Origin: Alphaproteobacteria bacterium UBA7314
GTDB lineage: Bacteria > Pseudomonadota > Alphaproteobacteria > MPNO01 > UBA830
Direction of reading: 5' to 3'
Assembly (NCBI GenBank): GCA_002471575.1
Contig: DKQG01000029.1
Span: forward strand, 22,954-51,873
Length of the DNA stretch: 28,920 bases
In this document: piece by piece, positions 22,742 to 28,920 of the stretch
How positions within the stretch are numbered: position 1 is the stretch's first letter
Layout: each line of letters opens with the position of its first letter
Translations under genes and position numbers: made by a program
The notes under the pieces: model-generated
Databases searched by the model: none
What the model saw: the letters and a program-made list of their open reading frames with translations, nothing else
What the model was told of the DNA's origin: nothing

Positions 22742-24376
22742 TCAAGCGCCGGTTGCCGGCGCAAGGTAGGGTTTGTCGAGCATATGATCGCTGACCTTCT
22801 CCGCAATCACCAGCACCGCCGCGTGGATATTGCCGGACACAAGGTCCGGCATCGCCGATGCATCGACGACACGCAGATTTTCCGCCCCTTTCACACGGCA
22901 CTCGGTATCCAGGACTGCTTCCGGATTATTGCCCATCGGCGTCGTACAGGACGGGTGATGCGCCGTGATCGCCGTCCGGCGAATCCATTCATCGAGCTGT
23001 TCGTCGGTTTTGGTATCGGGTCCGGGCGCTGTTTCCACCCCTCGAAACCCGTCCAGCGCTGGCTGATGCAGAAGATCGCGGGCGATTTTTACGCCGCTCC
23101 GCAGGGTTTCCAGATCGCCGGGCATTTCGAGGAAGTTCTGGATAATACGTACCTTGTCAAACGGGTCGGCCGACCGCAGGAGTACCTCCCCACGGCTCTC
23201 AGGGTGCAGCAACACCGGCCGCAGGCCAAAGCCGTCTTGGTAAGGCCGCTTGATACCTGGGAACCACATATGGGCATTGCCCGGCGCGCCCCGGAACAAC
23301 AACTGGATATCGGTCGCCGACAACCCGGATTTGGTTTTGAGAAACCCATGCAACCCACCGGGTAGCACCGTTGCAGGTCCGGTGCCGAACAGATGCGCGC
23401 GCACGATCGACGTTGCCATCCTGTCGAAGCGCATCGTTGCCCGAAACGGCCCTGGTTGCGGGCGGCTCGCGGTGGGCTGTACCGCAAGGTGATCCTGTAG
23501 GTTTTTGCCCACATAGGGAGAATCGATTACAGGCTCGACACCCACATTGCGCAGGTGGTCGGCCGGTCCTATCCCCGAAAGCATCAGCAGTTGCGGCGAA
23601 TTGAATACCCCGCCCGACAGGACGACCTCTTTCGCCGCCCGAAGGGTCTCGGGCCTGCCCAGGCGAACGCACTCGACGCCGACGGCGCGGTTACCTTCCA
23701 TCACAACCCGGGTCGCCGGCGTGCTGACGCGTAGCTCGACATTGCCCCGCCGCATGGCCGGCCGTAGAAACGCAGTCGCCGCGCTGTGCCGTCGTCCCTC
23801 GCGGATATTCGACTGACTGCGCCCGAGCCCCTCCTGTTTTTCGCCGTTGTAATCTTCCGTATAGCCGATTCCCGCCGACCTACCCGCTTCGATCCATGCC
23901 TCCCACAGCGGATCCTGCGACTTGGCGAACTGGGTGTTCAGCGGACCGCCGCCGCCGCGCCAGGTATCTTCACCGCCTTCCCAAGATTCCATCCTACGGA
24001 AGTACGGCAGCACATCGGCATAAGACCAGCCGGCCGCACCGTTGTCGGCCCAGCGGTCGTAGTCCCCCCGATGGCCGCGGACATAAGCCATGACATTGAT
24101 CGACGATGAGCCGCCGACTACCTTGCCGCGCATGGCCTCGATCTCGCGCCCGTTGAGGCGTTGTTCAGGTTCGGCGTCATACCCCCAATCATGCGCTCGC
24201 TTGCCGTGCATCTTGCCGAGGCCCAGCGGAATATGGATGAGTGGATCGGTATCGGGACCACCGGCCTCGAGCACCAGGATGCGGTTGTTCGGGTCCGCAC
24301 CCAGGCGGTAAGCCAGCATGCATCCAGCGCTGCCGGCGCCAACAATGATGTAGTCGTACTCGTTTTTGGAGGCCAT
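22742..24376 (-). CDS. GMC-family FAD oxidoreductase (choline dehydrogenase-like)
   Basis: 544-residue glucose-methanol-choline oxidoreductase. It has the FAD-binding YIIVGAGSAGCMLAYRLG near residues 9-26, VLEAGG, the GMC signature segment MRGKVVGGSSSINVMAYVRG, and VLSGGVFNSPQLLMLSGIGP (second signature). The C-terminal catalytic region contains AITAHHPSCTTPMG and DLVSGNIHAAVLVIAEK. These enzymes oxidise alcohols, producing aldehydes and passing electrons to O2 or a membrane quinone. No signal peptide. It is the first gene of the minus-strand cluster, divergent from yaiI across 100 bases, and is followed by the VOC gene. An alcohol-type intermediate of the pathway is the likely substrate. Confidence 0.93.
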   Translation of the reverse strand: MASKNEYDYIIVGAGSAGCMLAYRLGADPNNRILVLEAGGPDTDPLIHIPLGLGKMHGKRAHDWGYDAEPEQRLNGREIEAMRGKVVGGSSSINVMAYVRGHRGDYDRWADNGAAGWSYADVLPYFRRMESWEGGEDTWRGGGGPLNTQFAKSQDPLWEAWIEAGRSAGIGYTEDYNGEKQEGLGRSQSNIREGRRHSAATAFLRPAMRRGNVELRVSTPATRVVMEGNRAVGVECVRLGRPETLRAAKEVVLSGGVFNSPQLLMLSGIGPADHLRNVGVEPVIDSPYVGKNLQDHLAVQPTASRPQPGPFRATMRFDRMATSIVRAHLFGTGPATVLPGGLHGFLKTKSGLSATDIQLLFRGAPGNAHMWFPGIKRPYQDGFGLRPVLLHPESRGEVLLRSADPFDKVRIIQNFLEMPGDLETLRSGVKIARDLLHQPALDGFRGVETAPGPDTKTDEQLDEWIRRTAITAHHPSCTTPMGNNPEAVLDTECRVKGAENLRVVDASAMPDLVSGNIHAAVLVIAEKVSDHMLDKPYLAPATGA

Positions 24377-24476
24377 CTTTTTGCCATCTCCACTTTAATA
24401 TTTACGGGCGCGTTTCTTGTTTTCGACGCGATATGTCATTTTAGCGCGGTTCGTATTCTTTTCACAAAGTGCCGAA

Positions 24477-24926
24477 ATGACTGAAATCTACGTCGATGCG
24501 GATGCCTGTCCCGTAAAGGACGAAGTCGTCCGTGTGGCGGAACGCCATAAACTCCCCGTTCACATGATCAGCGACGGCGGCATCCGCCCGAGCAGGCACC
24601 CGCTCGTTACGACGGTGATCGTCGACCAAGGACCGGATGCAGCGGATGACTGGATCGCGGAACGAATTGCCAAAGGCGACATTGCCGTCACCAACGACAT
24701 CCTGCTGGCTGTGCGCTGCATCGAAAGCGGCGCCCACGTCATCCGTCCAAACGGCGAAATTCTTGACGAGAGATCGATCGGCGGTGTTTTGGCGACACGG
24801 AACCTGATGACAGACCTGCGCTCCGCCGGCAAAATAACGGGCGGGCCAAAAGCGTTCAGTAAAAAGGACCGGTCGACGTTTCTCGATTTCCTTGAACGAA
24901 CGGTCCAGGCGGCGAAACACCGCTAA
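24477..24926 (+). CDS. yaiI: YaiI/YqxD-family protein (UPF0178, DUF188)
   Basis: 149-residue protein of the conserved YaiI family. It begins MTEIYVDADACPVKDEVVR, the family's N-terminal motif with two aspartates and a cysteine, contains VNDQ-like VIVDQGPDAADDWIAERI, then DIAVTNDILLAVRCIESGAH and a C-terminal GGPKAFSKKDRSTFLDFLER. The fold is related to PIN-type nucleases, but no activity is established. The frame is open further upstream; ATG 24477 is chosen because it gives the standard N-terminus. It lies tail to tail with the TylF-type gene, 10 bases apart. It appears to be an ordinary chromosomal gene flanking the catabolic cluster. Confidence 0.92.
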   Translation: MTEIYVDADACPVKDEVVRVAERHKLPVHMISDGGIRPSRHPLVTTVIVDQGPDAADDWIAERIAKGDIAVTNDILLAVRCIESGAHVIRPNGEILDERSIGGVLATRNLMTDLRSAGKITGGPKAFSKKDRSTFLDFLERTVQAAKHR

Positions 24927-24936
24927 CCGGCTTCGA

Positions 24937-25689
24937 TTAACGTTTGACGGCGATGCGCCCGGAGTAATCCAACCGGTTGAGCAACGCGCCCGGATTTGAT
25001 GCGAAATACTCGTCGGTCGCCTCGCGCGATCCTCTCCAGTGCCCGTAATCGTCGATAATCAGCACGCCCCCGGTGGAGAGCGTGGGGTACATGTGTTTCA
25101 GTTCGTGCGCCGTCGATTCGTACCAGTCCGTGTCTAGGCGCAACAGCGAAACGGCATCCGGCATCTGATCCGGAATCGTGTCTTCCACCTTTCCCTTGAT
25201 CAGGTGGAAACGGTCGCGGGCAACGCCGCTATGGTCGAGATTGCGCCGAACATTTTCTAGTGATGCATACGCCCAGACGTTCGATTCACCGTCAACCCGG
25301 TCACCCGGATTCAGAAAGTCGTTCGCATGAACACCCTCATGATTGACGTCATGGTCGGTGGGTGGCGTCATACCTTCGAACGTGTCATAGAGATGCAGAC
25401 CTCGGGAGGTTTCTCCCATCAGGTCGAGCGTCATCGCGGCGACCATCGCACTGCCACCCATCCAGACGCCGCACTCGACAATGTCGCCGGGGATGTCCTG
25501 ATCGACGACGTAGCGGACGGCACGGTACAGCCCGTACATCCGTTCGATGGACGTCATCGTGAAAGGGTCGCAGACCTCGTAGATCCGCATGAAATCGGCA
25601 TCCGACGCGATGTCGGGATCGATCTTCGGTTTTTTGCGAATGACTCGGTAGCCGAATGGGCGAACCATTCTATCGAACACGCCCCGCAT
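24937..25689 (-). CDS. TylF/macrocin O-methyltransferase-like protein
   Basis: 250-residue SAM-dependent methyltransferase of the TylF type. Seen features are GDIVECGVWMGGSAMVAAM (SAM-binding glycine region near 68-86), LYDTFEGMTPPTDHD, a metal-site stretch LLRLDTDWYESTAHELKHMY and GGVLIIDDYGHWRGSREATD, all standard in this family. Relatives methylate sugar hydroxyls of macrolides or cell-surface glycans. It starts one base from the end of the methyltransferase gene upstream on the same strand, so both are co-expressed and may modify the same glycan. No glycosyltransferase is adjacent. Confidence 0.9.
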   Translation of the reverse strand: MRGVFDRMVRPFGYRVIRKKPKIDPDIASDADFMRIYEVCDPFTMTSIERMYGLYRAVRYVVDQDIPGDIVECGVWMGGSAMVAAMTLDLMGETSRGLHLYDTFEGMTPPTDHDVNHEGVHANDFLNPGDRVDGESNVWAYASLENVRRNLDHSGVARDRFHLIKGKVEDTIPDQMPDAVSLLRLDTDWYESTAHELKHMYPTLSTGGVLIIDDYGHWRGSREATDEYFASNPGALLNRLDYSGRIAVKR

Positions 25690-25690
25690 T

Positions 25691-26368
25691 TCAGGCCTGC
25701 CTCAGTTGCTGAAGAACCTGTGTCCGCTTTTCCGCAAGCAATGTGTCAGACGTAACAATGATTTCACGGGCGGCAACGGTATCGGTCCAGAAGATGCCGA
25801 TACCTGCTTCGTTCTCGGCCAGTTTCTTCCGTCCCAGATCGGATCGAGAAATATAGTTTCTGCGGTTGAGACTGATATTGGAGTCCTTCTGGTAGAAATG
25901 CAGTTCGCCGTCGTTAAGTTCGCATAGCCAGCGATGATGCGGAAAGCCAATTTCAGGCGACCGGCCGGCGACCATCCGCAACCGCCAGAACCGGTCTTTG
26001 ATGAAAATTTCACGGGCCCAAGATGGCACTTCGATGTACCCTGCTTTCGATACCCGCGCGAGTTCGGACGTAATTACAATCGGGTCTCGCACGTCTTCCA
26101 AGGTGTGGGAACAAATCGAAAAATCGAAGTAGTCGTCCGGCCACGGCCAGTCACCGGCGCAGGCATCATAAACCAGCCAGGTTTCTTCGGAAAACCGTTC
26201 CCCGTCTTCAGGGTCGAGCGCCTCGTGGGTACGCCGCGATTGATACGGCATGATATCGAGAACATGGGTCGCCAGATTGAACGGATTATGCCAGCCCCCA
26301 ACATCGAGCACGTTGGGCAGATTCCTGCAGGTATGCTGAAGTTTGGTGATGTTCGACCGGAGAATCAT
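25691..26368 (-). CDS. Class I SAM-dependent methyltransferase
   Basis: 226-residue methyltransferase-like protein. NVLDVGGWHNPFNLATHVLD is the SAM-binding start, YDACAGDWPWPDDYFDFSIC is the second acidic motif, and SHTLEDVRDPIVITSELARV is the post-II region typical of Methyltransf_11. The remainder SWAREIFIKDRFWRL is less usual. The ATG at 26368 is preferred over the longer open frame that starts near 26656, since the extra residues are low-complexity and would run antisense into the divergent gene. It probably acts with the TylF-type enzyme directly downstream. Substrate is not known. Confidence 0.8.
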   Translation of the reverse strand: MILRSNITKLQHTCRNLPNVLDVGGWHNPFNLATHVLDIMPYQSRRTHEALDPEDGERFSEETWLVYDACAGDWPWPDDYFDFSICSHTLEDVRDPIVITSELARVSKAGYIEVPSWAREIFIKDRFWRLRMVAGRSPEIGFPHHRWLCELNDGELHFYQKDSNISLNRRNYISRSDLGRKKLAENEAGIGIFWTDTVAAREIIVTSDTLLAEKRTQVLQQLRQA

Positions 26369-26514
26369 AATGAACCTACCGCAAGCTGGACGGACGGAGT
26401 GCCTAGGCTGTACCGCAGATTTGGTCCGTGTCGAGTTGGCGGCTTGCGCCAAAGGGAAAATTGTCTCAAAACAAATCACCCATAGCCCGTTCTCCGGAAT
26501 CGAACCAGTAGAAA

Positions 26515-26928
26515 TTGACTTTGCGGAACCTAAAAAGACGGAAATTCCTGAACCTGGCGCCCGTGTTTCTAGGAGGCGTCGCCCTGGTGTCGCCAATTTG
26601 CCGCGCGGCTCTCGGTGCCGCCCGTCCCAACGATCCGGTTGACGCCCTGCTGACACGGCTCGTCCCCGAGAACGCTATGACGCTGCGCGTAGCAGGGGTA
26701 GTGGCCGCGCTACCGGATGCCCGGAACGATGCTGAAGTGCTCCGAGACGGCATTGCCGCAGTATTTCAGAAGGATGACGTCAAAACCGAAGGCACCGCCC
26801 GGGCGTTTCTAGACTGGCATATTAGGTCAGATTTCGACGAAGGGCGGACCATGAAAATGGATGGCTGGCACCTGTCGAAAACCGAGATGGGACTTATGTT
26901 CCTAGCATCGGAATACAGGTCGAGGTGA
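26515..26928 (+). CDS. Tat-signal small subunit paired with a GMC flavoprotein
   Basis: 137-residue protein with an N-terminal twin-arginine-like signal (KRRKFLNLAPVFLGGVALVS, cleavage expected near CRAALG). The mature part is a helical domain DALLTRLVPENAMTLRVAG, ARAFLDWHIRSDFDEGR and a C-terminal MDGWHLSKTEMGLMFLASEY. It resembles the small subunits of gluconate-2-dehydrogenase, sorbitol and fructose dehydrogenases in position, size and Tat signal, rather than by a clear motif. The start is TTG at 26515 (a second TTG is two codons on); a TAG sits just upstream at 26509, so no ATG is available. The flavoprotein begins one base after its stop. It likely carries the flavoprotein through the Tat pore. 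Confidence 0.65.
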   Translation: MTLRNLKRRKFLNLAPVFLGGVALVSPICRAALGAARPNDPVDALLTRLVPENAMTLRVAGVVAALPDARNDAEVLRDGIAAVFQKDDVKTEGTARAFLDWHIRSDFDEGRTMKMDGWHLSKTEMGLMFLASEYRSR

Positions 26929-26929
26929 T

Positions 26930-28573
26930 TTGTTTTCCAATCTAGACAGTTTTCCGGACGAACATTCACTGGAATGTGATCTCTGCATTGTCGGCGGTGG
27001 TGCGGCAGGCATCTCCATCGCACGTGAGTTTGCCGATACGGCACTGAAGATCTGCCTGATCGAAAGCTCGGCCGAATATCATCAGCCAAGCCAGTTGCTT
27101 TACGACGCCGACCAGCGCCCACCGAAACGTGCCCGCAGTATCGAGGGAGGCGTTCATTACGGGGCGGAGGCTATCCACAGCCGCCTGCGGTTTTTCGGCG
27201 GCAGCACCAATCACTGGGGCGGATATTGCGTTCCGCTCACGCCTCACGACCTGGAAACGCACGACTGGATGCCGGAAAGTGGCTGGCCCATCGACTGGGC
27301 TGAACTCAGTCGTTTCTATCCCCGGGCGCAGGCGCTGTGCGAGGCCGGGCCATTCGTATACGACGAAACACTTTGGCAGGGTACCGGGGTAAAACATTAC
27401 GATTTCGACGGCTCCCGTCTTCGGAACCGGTTTTATCAATTTAGCCCGCCGACCCGGTTCGGCGACCGGTATGGCGACGAACTTCGCCGCGCGCGGAATA
27501 TCGAAATCATTTTCAACGCGAATGCGACGAATATTGGGCTGAGGAAAAACGCCCGGTCGGCAAAATCCGTCACGGTGAAATCTTTTTCGGGAAAGCAGGC
27601 CACGGTGCGCGCCAGGCACTTTATCGTCGCCTGCGGCGGCATCGAAAACGCGCGTTTGCTGCTGGCTTCGGACGACGTAGCCACAAGCGGCGTCGGAAAC
27701 GTAAACGACCTGGTCGGACGCTATTTCATGGATCATCTGTACGACTCAGTGGGATCGCTACTGGTGTCAGCTAGGCCGGACCGTCTGCTGCAGCAATACG
27801 CCCAGATGACCTCGACAAATCCGTCTCACCCCCTTTCCGGCGATGAACCGGTGCCGTTTCAGGCGGCGCTATGCGTATCGGAACAAGCACAGCGGAGAAA
27901 CCGGACCGGGGGCGCTGCGATCTTACTGCGCGGAGATTGGGAAACCGCGGATGAAGGCATACGCGCCGTATACAAAGCCCTCGACCCGGCCTCCGAAGCT
28001 CACGCGTCGAAAAAAGGGAGCAACCTGCTGGATATTTTGTCCAACCTCGACACCGCCCTGCCGGAAATGAAAAAGGTCATCCAAGGAAAACAGCCGGACC
28101 ACCTACCAGTACTTTTCTGCATCGCCGAACAGGTTCCGAACCGATCAAGCCGAGTGCTGCTGGATACCGCACATGACGCGCTGGGCGCCCGCCGCGCGTT
28201 GCTGGACTGGCGGCTAACGGATCAGGATCGCCGCACGTTTGCACAGATGCCGGCGTTGCTCGCCGCCGAGTTCGGGCGCCTGGGTATCGGCCGGGTATAT
28301 ACGTCCCCTTGGCTGGACGACGAAGCTATGTATCTGTACCGGGACGATTTCTCGCGGATACTCGAACCCGGGAGGCATCATTCCGGAACGACGCGCATGG
28401 CGTCGACGCCTGATCGCGGAGTCGTCAACGTGGATTGCCGGCTTTTTGATGTTGAAAACGTCTCTGTCGCAGGCAGTTCGGTGTTTCCGACCATCGGGCA
28501 CGCGAACCCCACACTGACGATCCTTGCACTGTCGCTGCGGCTCGCAGACCACCTCAAGAAGGAACTTGGGTAG
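26930..28573 (+). CDS. GMC-family FAD dehydrogenase, large subunit
   Basis: 547-residue flavoprotein. CIVGGGAAGISIAREFADTA (near residues 20-39) binds FAD; SRLRFFGGSTNHWGGYCVPL and HDWMPESGWPIDWAELSRFY are typical of gluconate/fructose dehydrogenase-like GMC enzymes. HFIVACGGIENARLLLAS is the second flavin motif. The C-terminus RHHSGTTRMASTPDRGVVNV and AGSSVFPTIGHANPTLTILA has the catalytic His and Asn. No signal peptide is present, consistent with hitchhiker export with the Tat subunit upstream. It starts with TTG at 26930 and GAGGTG in front, spacing short. No cytochrome subunit follows; electrons may go elsewhere. Role is likely periplasmic oxidation of a sugar or alcohol. Confidence 0.88.
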   Translation: MFSNLDSFPDEHSLECDLCIVGGGAAGISIAREFADTALKICLIESSAEYHQPSQLLYDADQRPPKRARSIEGGVHYGAEAIHSRLRFFGGSTNHWGGYCVPLTPHDLETHDWMPESGWPIDWAELSRFYPRAQALCEAGPFVYDETLWQGTGVKHYDFDGSRLRNRFYQFSPPTRFGDRYGDELRRARNIEIIFNANATNIGLRKNARSAKSVTVKSFSGKQATVRARHFIVACGGIENARLLLASDDVATSGVGNVNDLVGRYFMDHLYDSVGSLLVSARPDRLLQQYAQMTSTNPSHPLSGDEPVPFQAALCVSEQAQRRNRTGGAAILLRGDWETADEGIRAVYKALDPASEAHASKKGSNLLDILSNLDTALPEMKKVIQGKQPDHLPVLFCIAEQVPNRSSRVLLDTAHDALGARRALLDWRLTDQDRRTFAQMPALLAAEFGRLGIGRVYTSPWLDDEAMYLYRDDFSRILEPGRHHSGTTRMASTPDRGVVNVDCRLFDVENVSVAGSSVFPTIGHANPTLTILALSLRLADHLKKELG

Positions 28574-28584
28574 GCCTCGCCAAG

Positions 28585-28818
28585 TCAGGCGCGGGTGATC
28601 GCCTTGATAGGCGGTTTGGCGACACCGGAGCGCTGGGCGATTTCAGCATCCTGCTCTTCGATGGCGCGCTGTGCCAGATCCATTACATCCTCGGTGCCGA
28701 ACGGGTCGACCAGCAATTCGCCCGAAATGCGCCGGTTGGAACTCAGGCTCCCGTCTTCGTAGACGACGTTGAAAACCTGTGCGACCGGTTTGGTAGATTT
28801 CTTTTTCCTGCCGGCCAT
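28585..28818 (-). CDS. Small basic protein of unknown function
   Basis: 77-residue protein beginning MAGRKKKSTKPVAQVFNVVY, then LSSNRRISGELLVDPFG and ending KPPIKAITRA. The ATG at 28818 is chosen because GGAGTT lies six bases upstream, whereas the frame also opens earlier. It has a basic start and a mixed central region but no recognised domain or membrane segment. It lies tail to tail with the GMC gene at 12 bases and is read towards it. Between it and the window end is a tRNA on the same strand. I do not know its family. Confidence 0.6.
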   Translation of the reverse strand: MAGRKKKSTKPVAQVFNVVYEDGSLSSNRRISGELLVDPFGTEDVMDLAQRAIEEQDAEIAQRSGVAKPPIKAITRA

Positions 28819-28886
28819 GGCCGCAACTCCAAAAATGTGTGAATAAAAACAAACCCTCGCCGGTCGGTGCACGACAAGGGGAAAAT

Positions 28887-28920
28887 TGGTAGCGGGAGAG
28901 GGACTTGAACCCCCGACACG
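28887..28920 (-). tRNA. tRNA, 3' portion only (isotype not determined)
   Basis: The minus strand reads a T-arm with stem GGGGG/CCCTC around loop TTCAAGT, then the acceptor 3' strand TCCCGCT, discriminator A and a genomically encoded CCA at 28887-28889. This is a standard bacterial tRNA 3' end. The anticodon lies beyond the window, so the amino acid is unknown. tRNA 3' ends are common integration sites, but no integrase or repeat is seen here. Confidence 0.85.

Noticed and set aside
1..28920. CRISPR array, insertion sequence, integrase or prophage
   Set aside because: No regularly spaced repeats, transposase motifs or phage genes were seen on either strand.

Overview
The window is a GC-rich, gene-dense stretch of a bacterial chromosome, most likely from an alphaproteobacterium of the Rhodospirillales type. 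That placement is inferred from the mix of Rieske oxygenases, UbiD, luciferase-like monooxygenase, TauD, GMC oxidoreductases and class III alcohol dehydrogenase; no marker gene fixes it. Nearly every intact gene encodes catabolic or oxidative chemistry. There are no insertion sequences, phage genes or CRISPR arrays. The 3' end of a tRNA lies at the right edge.

Layout. (1) 19-10125: a broken TetR regulator faces a long plus-strand catabolic operon: Rieske dioxygenase alpha and beta, quinone oxidoreductase, esterase lipoprotein, enoyl-CoA hydratase, alpha/beta hydrolase, UbiD decarboxylase, a small SCP2-like protein, a second hydrolase cut by an amber codon, and glutathione-dependent formaldehyde dehydrogenase (frmA). 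Four junctions are overlapping or nearly so. A hairpin terminator separates it from (2) 10178-11449 on the minus strand: thiol dioxygenase, small membrane protein and a frameshifted exported protein. (3) 11486-14859: a MarR gene with an ochre codon faces a phthalate-dioxygenase-type Rieske oxygenase coupled to a glutamine-synthetase-like ligase, a pairing that recalls gamma-glutamylation-dependent amine oxidation. (4) 14930-16714: a tiny membrane ORF, a DUF3253 protein and an MFS exporter. (5) 16711-24376, minus strand: GMC oxidoreductase, two-module VOC (extradiol-like) protein, luciferase-like monooxygenase, acetolactate-synthase-like ThDP enzyme and TauD dioxygenase, interrupted by three gene remnants (unknown protein, DUF488, CDP-alcohol phosphatidyltransferase). 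(6) 24477-28818: a YaiI-family protein, a TylF-type and a class I methyltransferase, a Tat-signal small subunit with its GMC flavoprotein, and a small basic protein.

Two themes stand out. First, many substrate-attacking oxidoreductases are clustered with few core-metabolism genes, so this looks like an accessory catabolic island. Second, decay is frequent: seven genes are broken, and both recognisable transcription regulators are among them although their palindromic operator candidates remain intact. Several lesions are single-base losses that could be sequencing errors, but the in-frame TAG and TAA codons fit substitutions better. No reductase or ferredoxin for either Rieske oxygenase, no UbiX-type prenyltransferase and no CoA ligase is present, so the pathways depend on genes outside the window.
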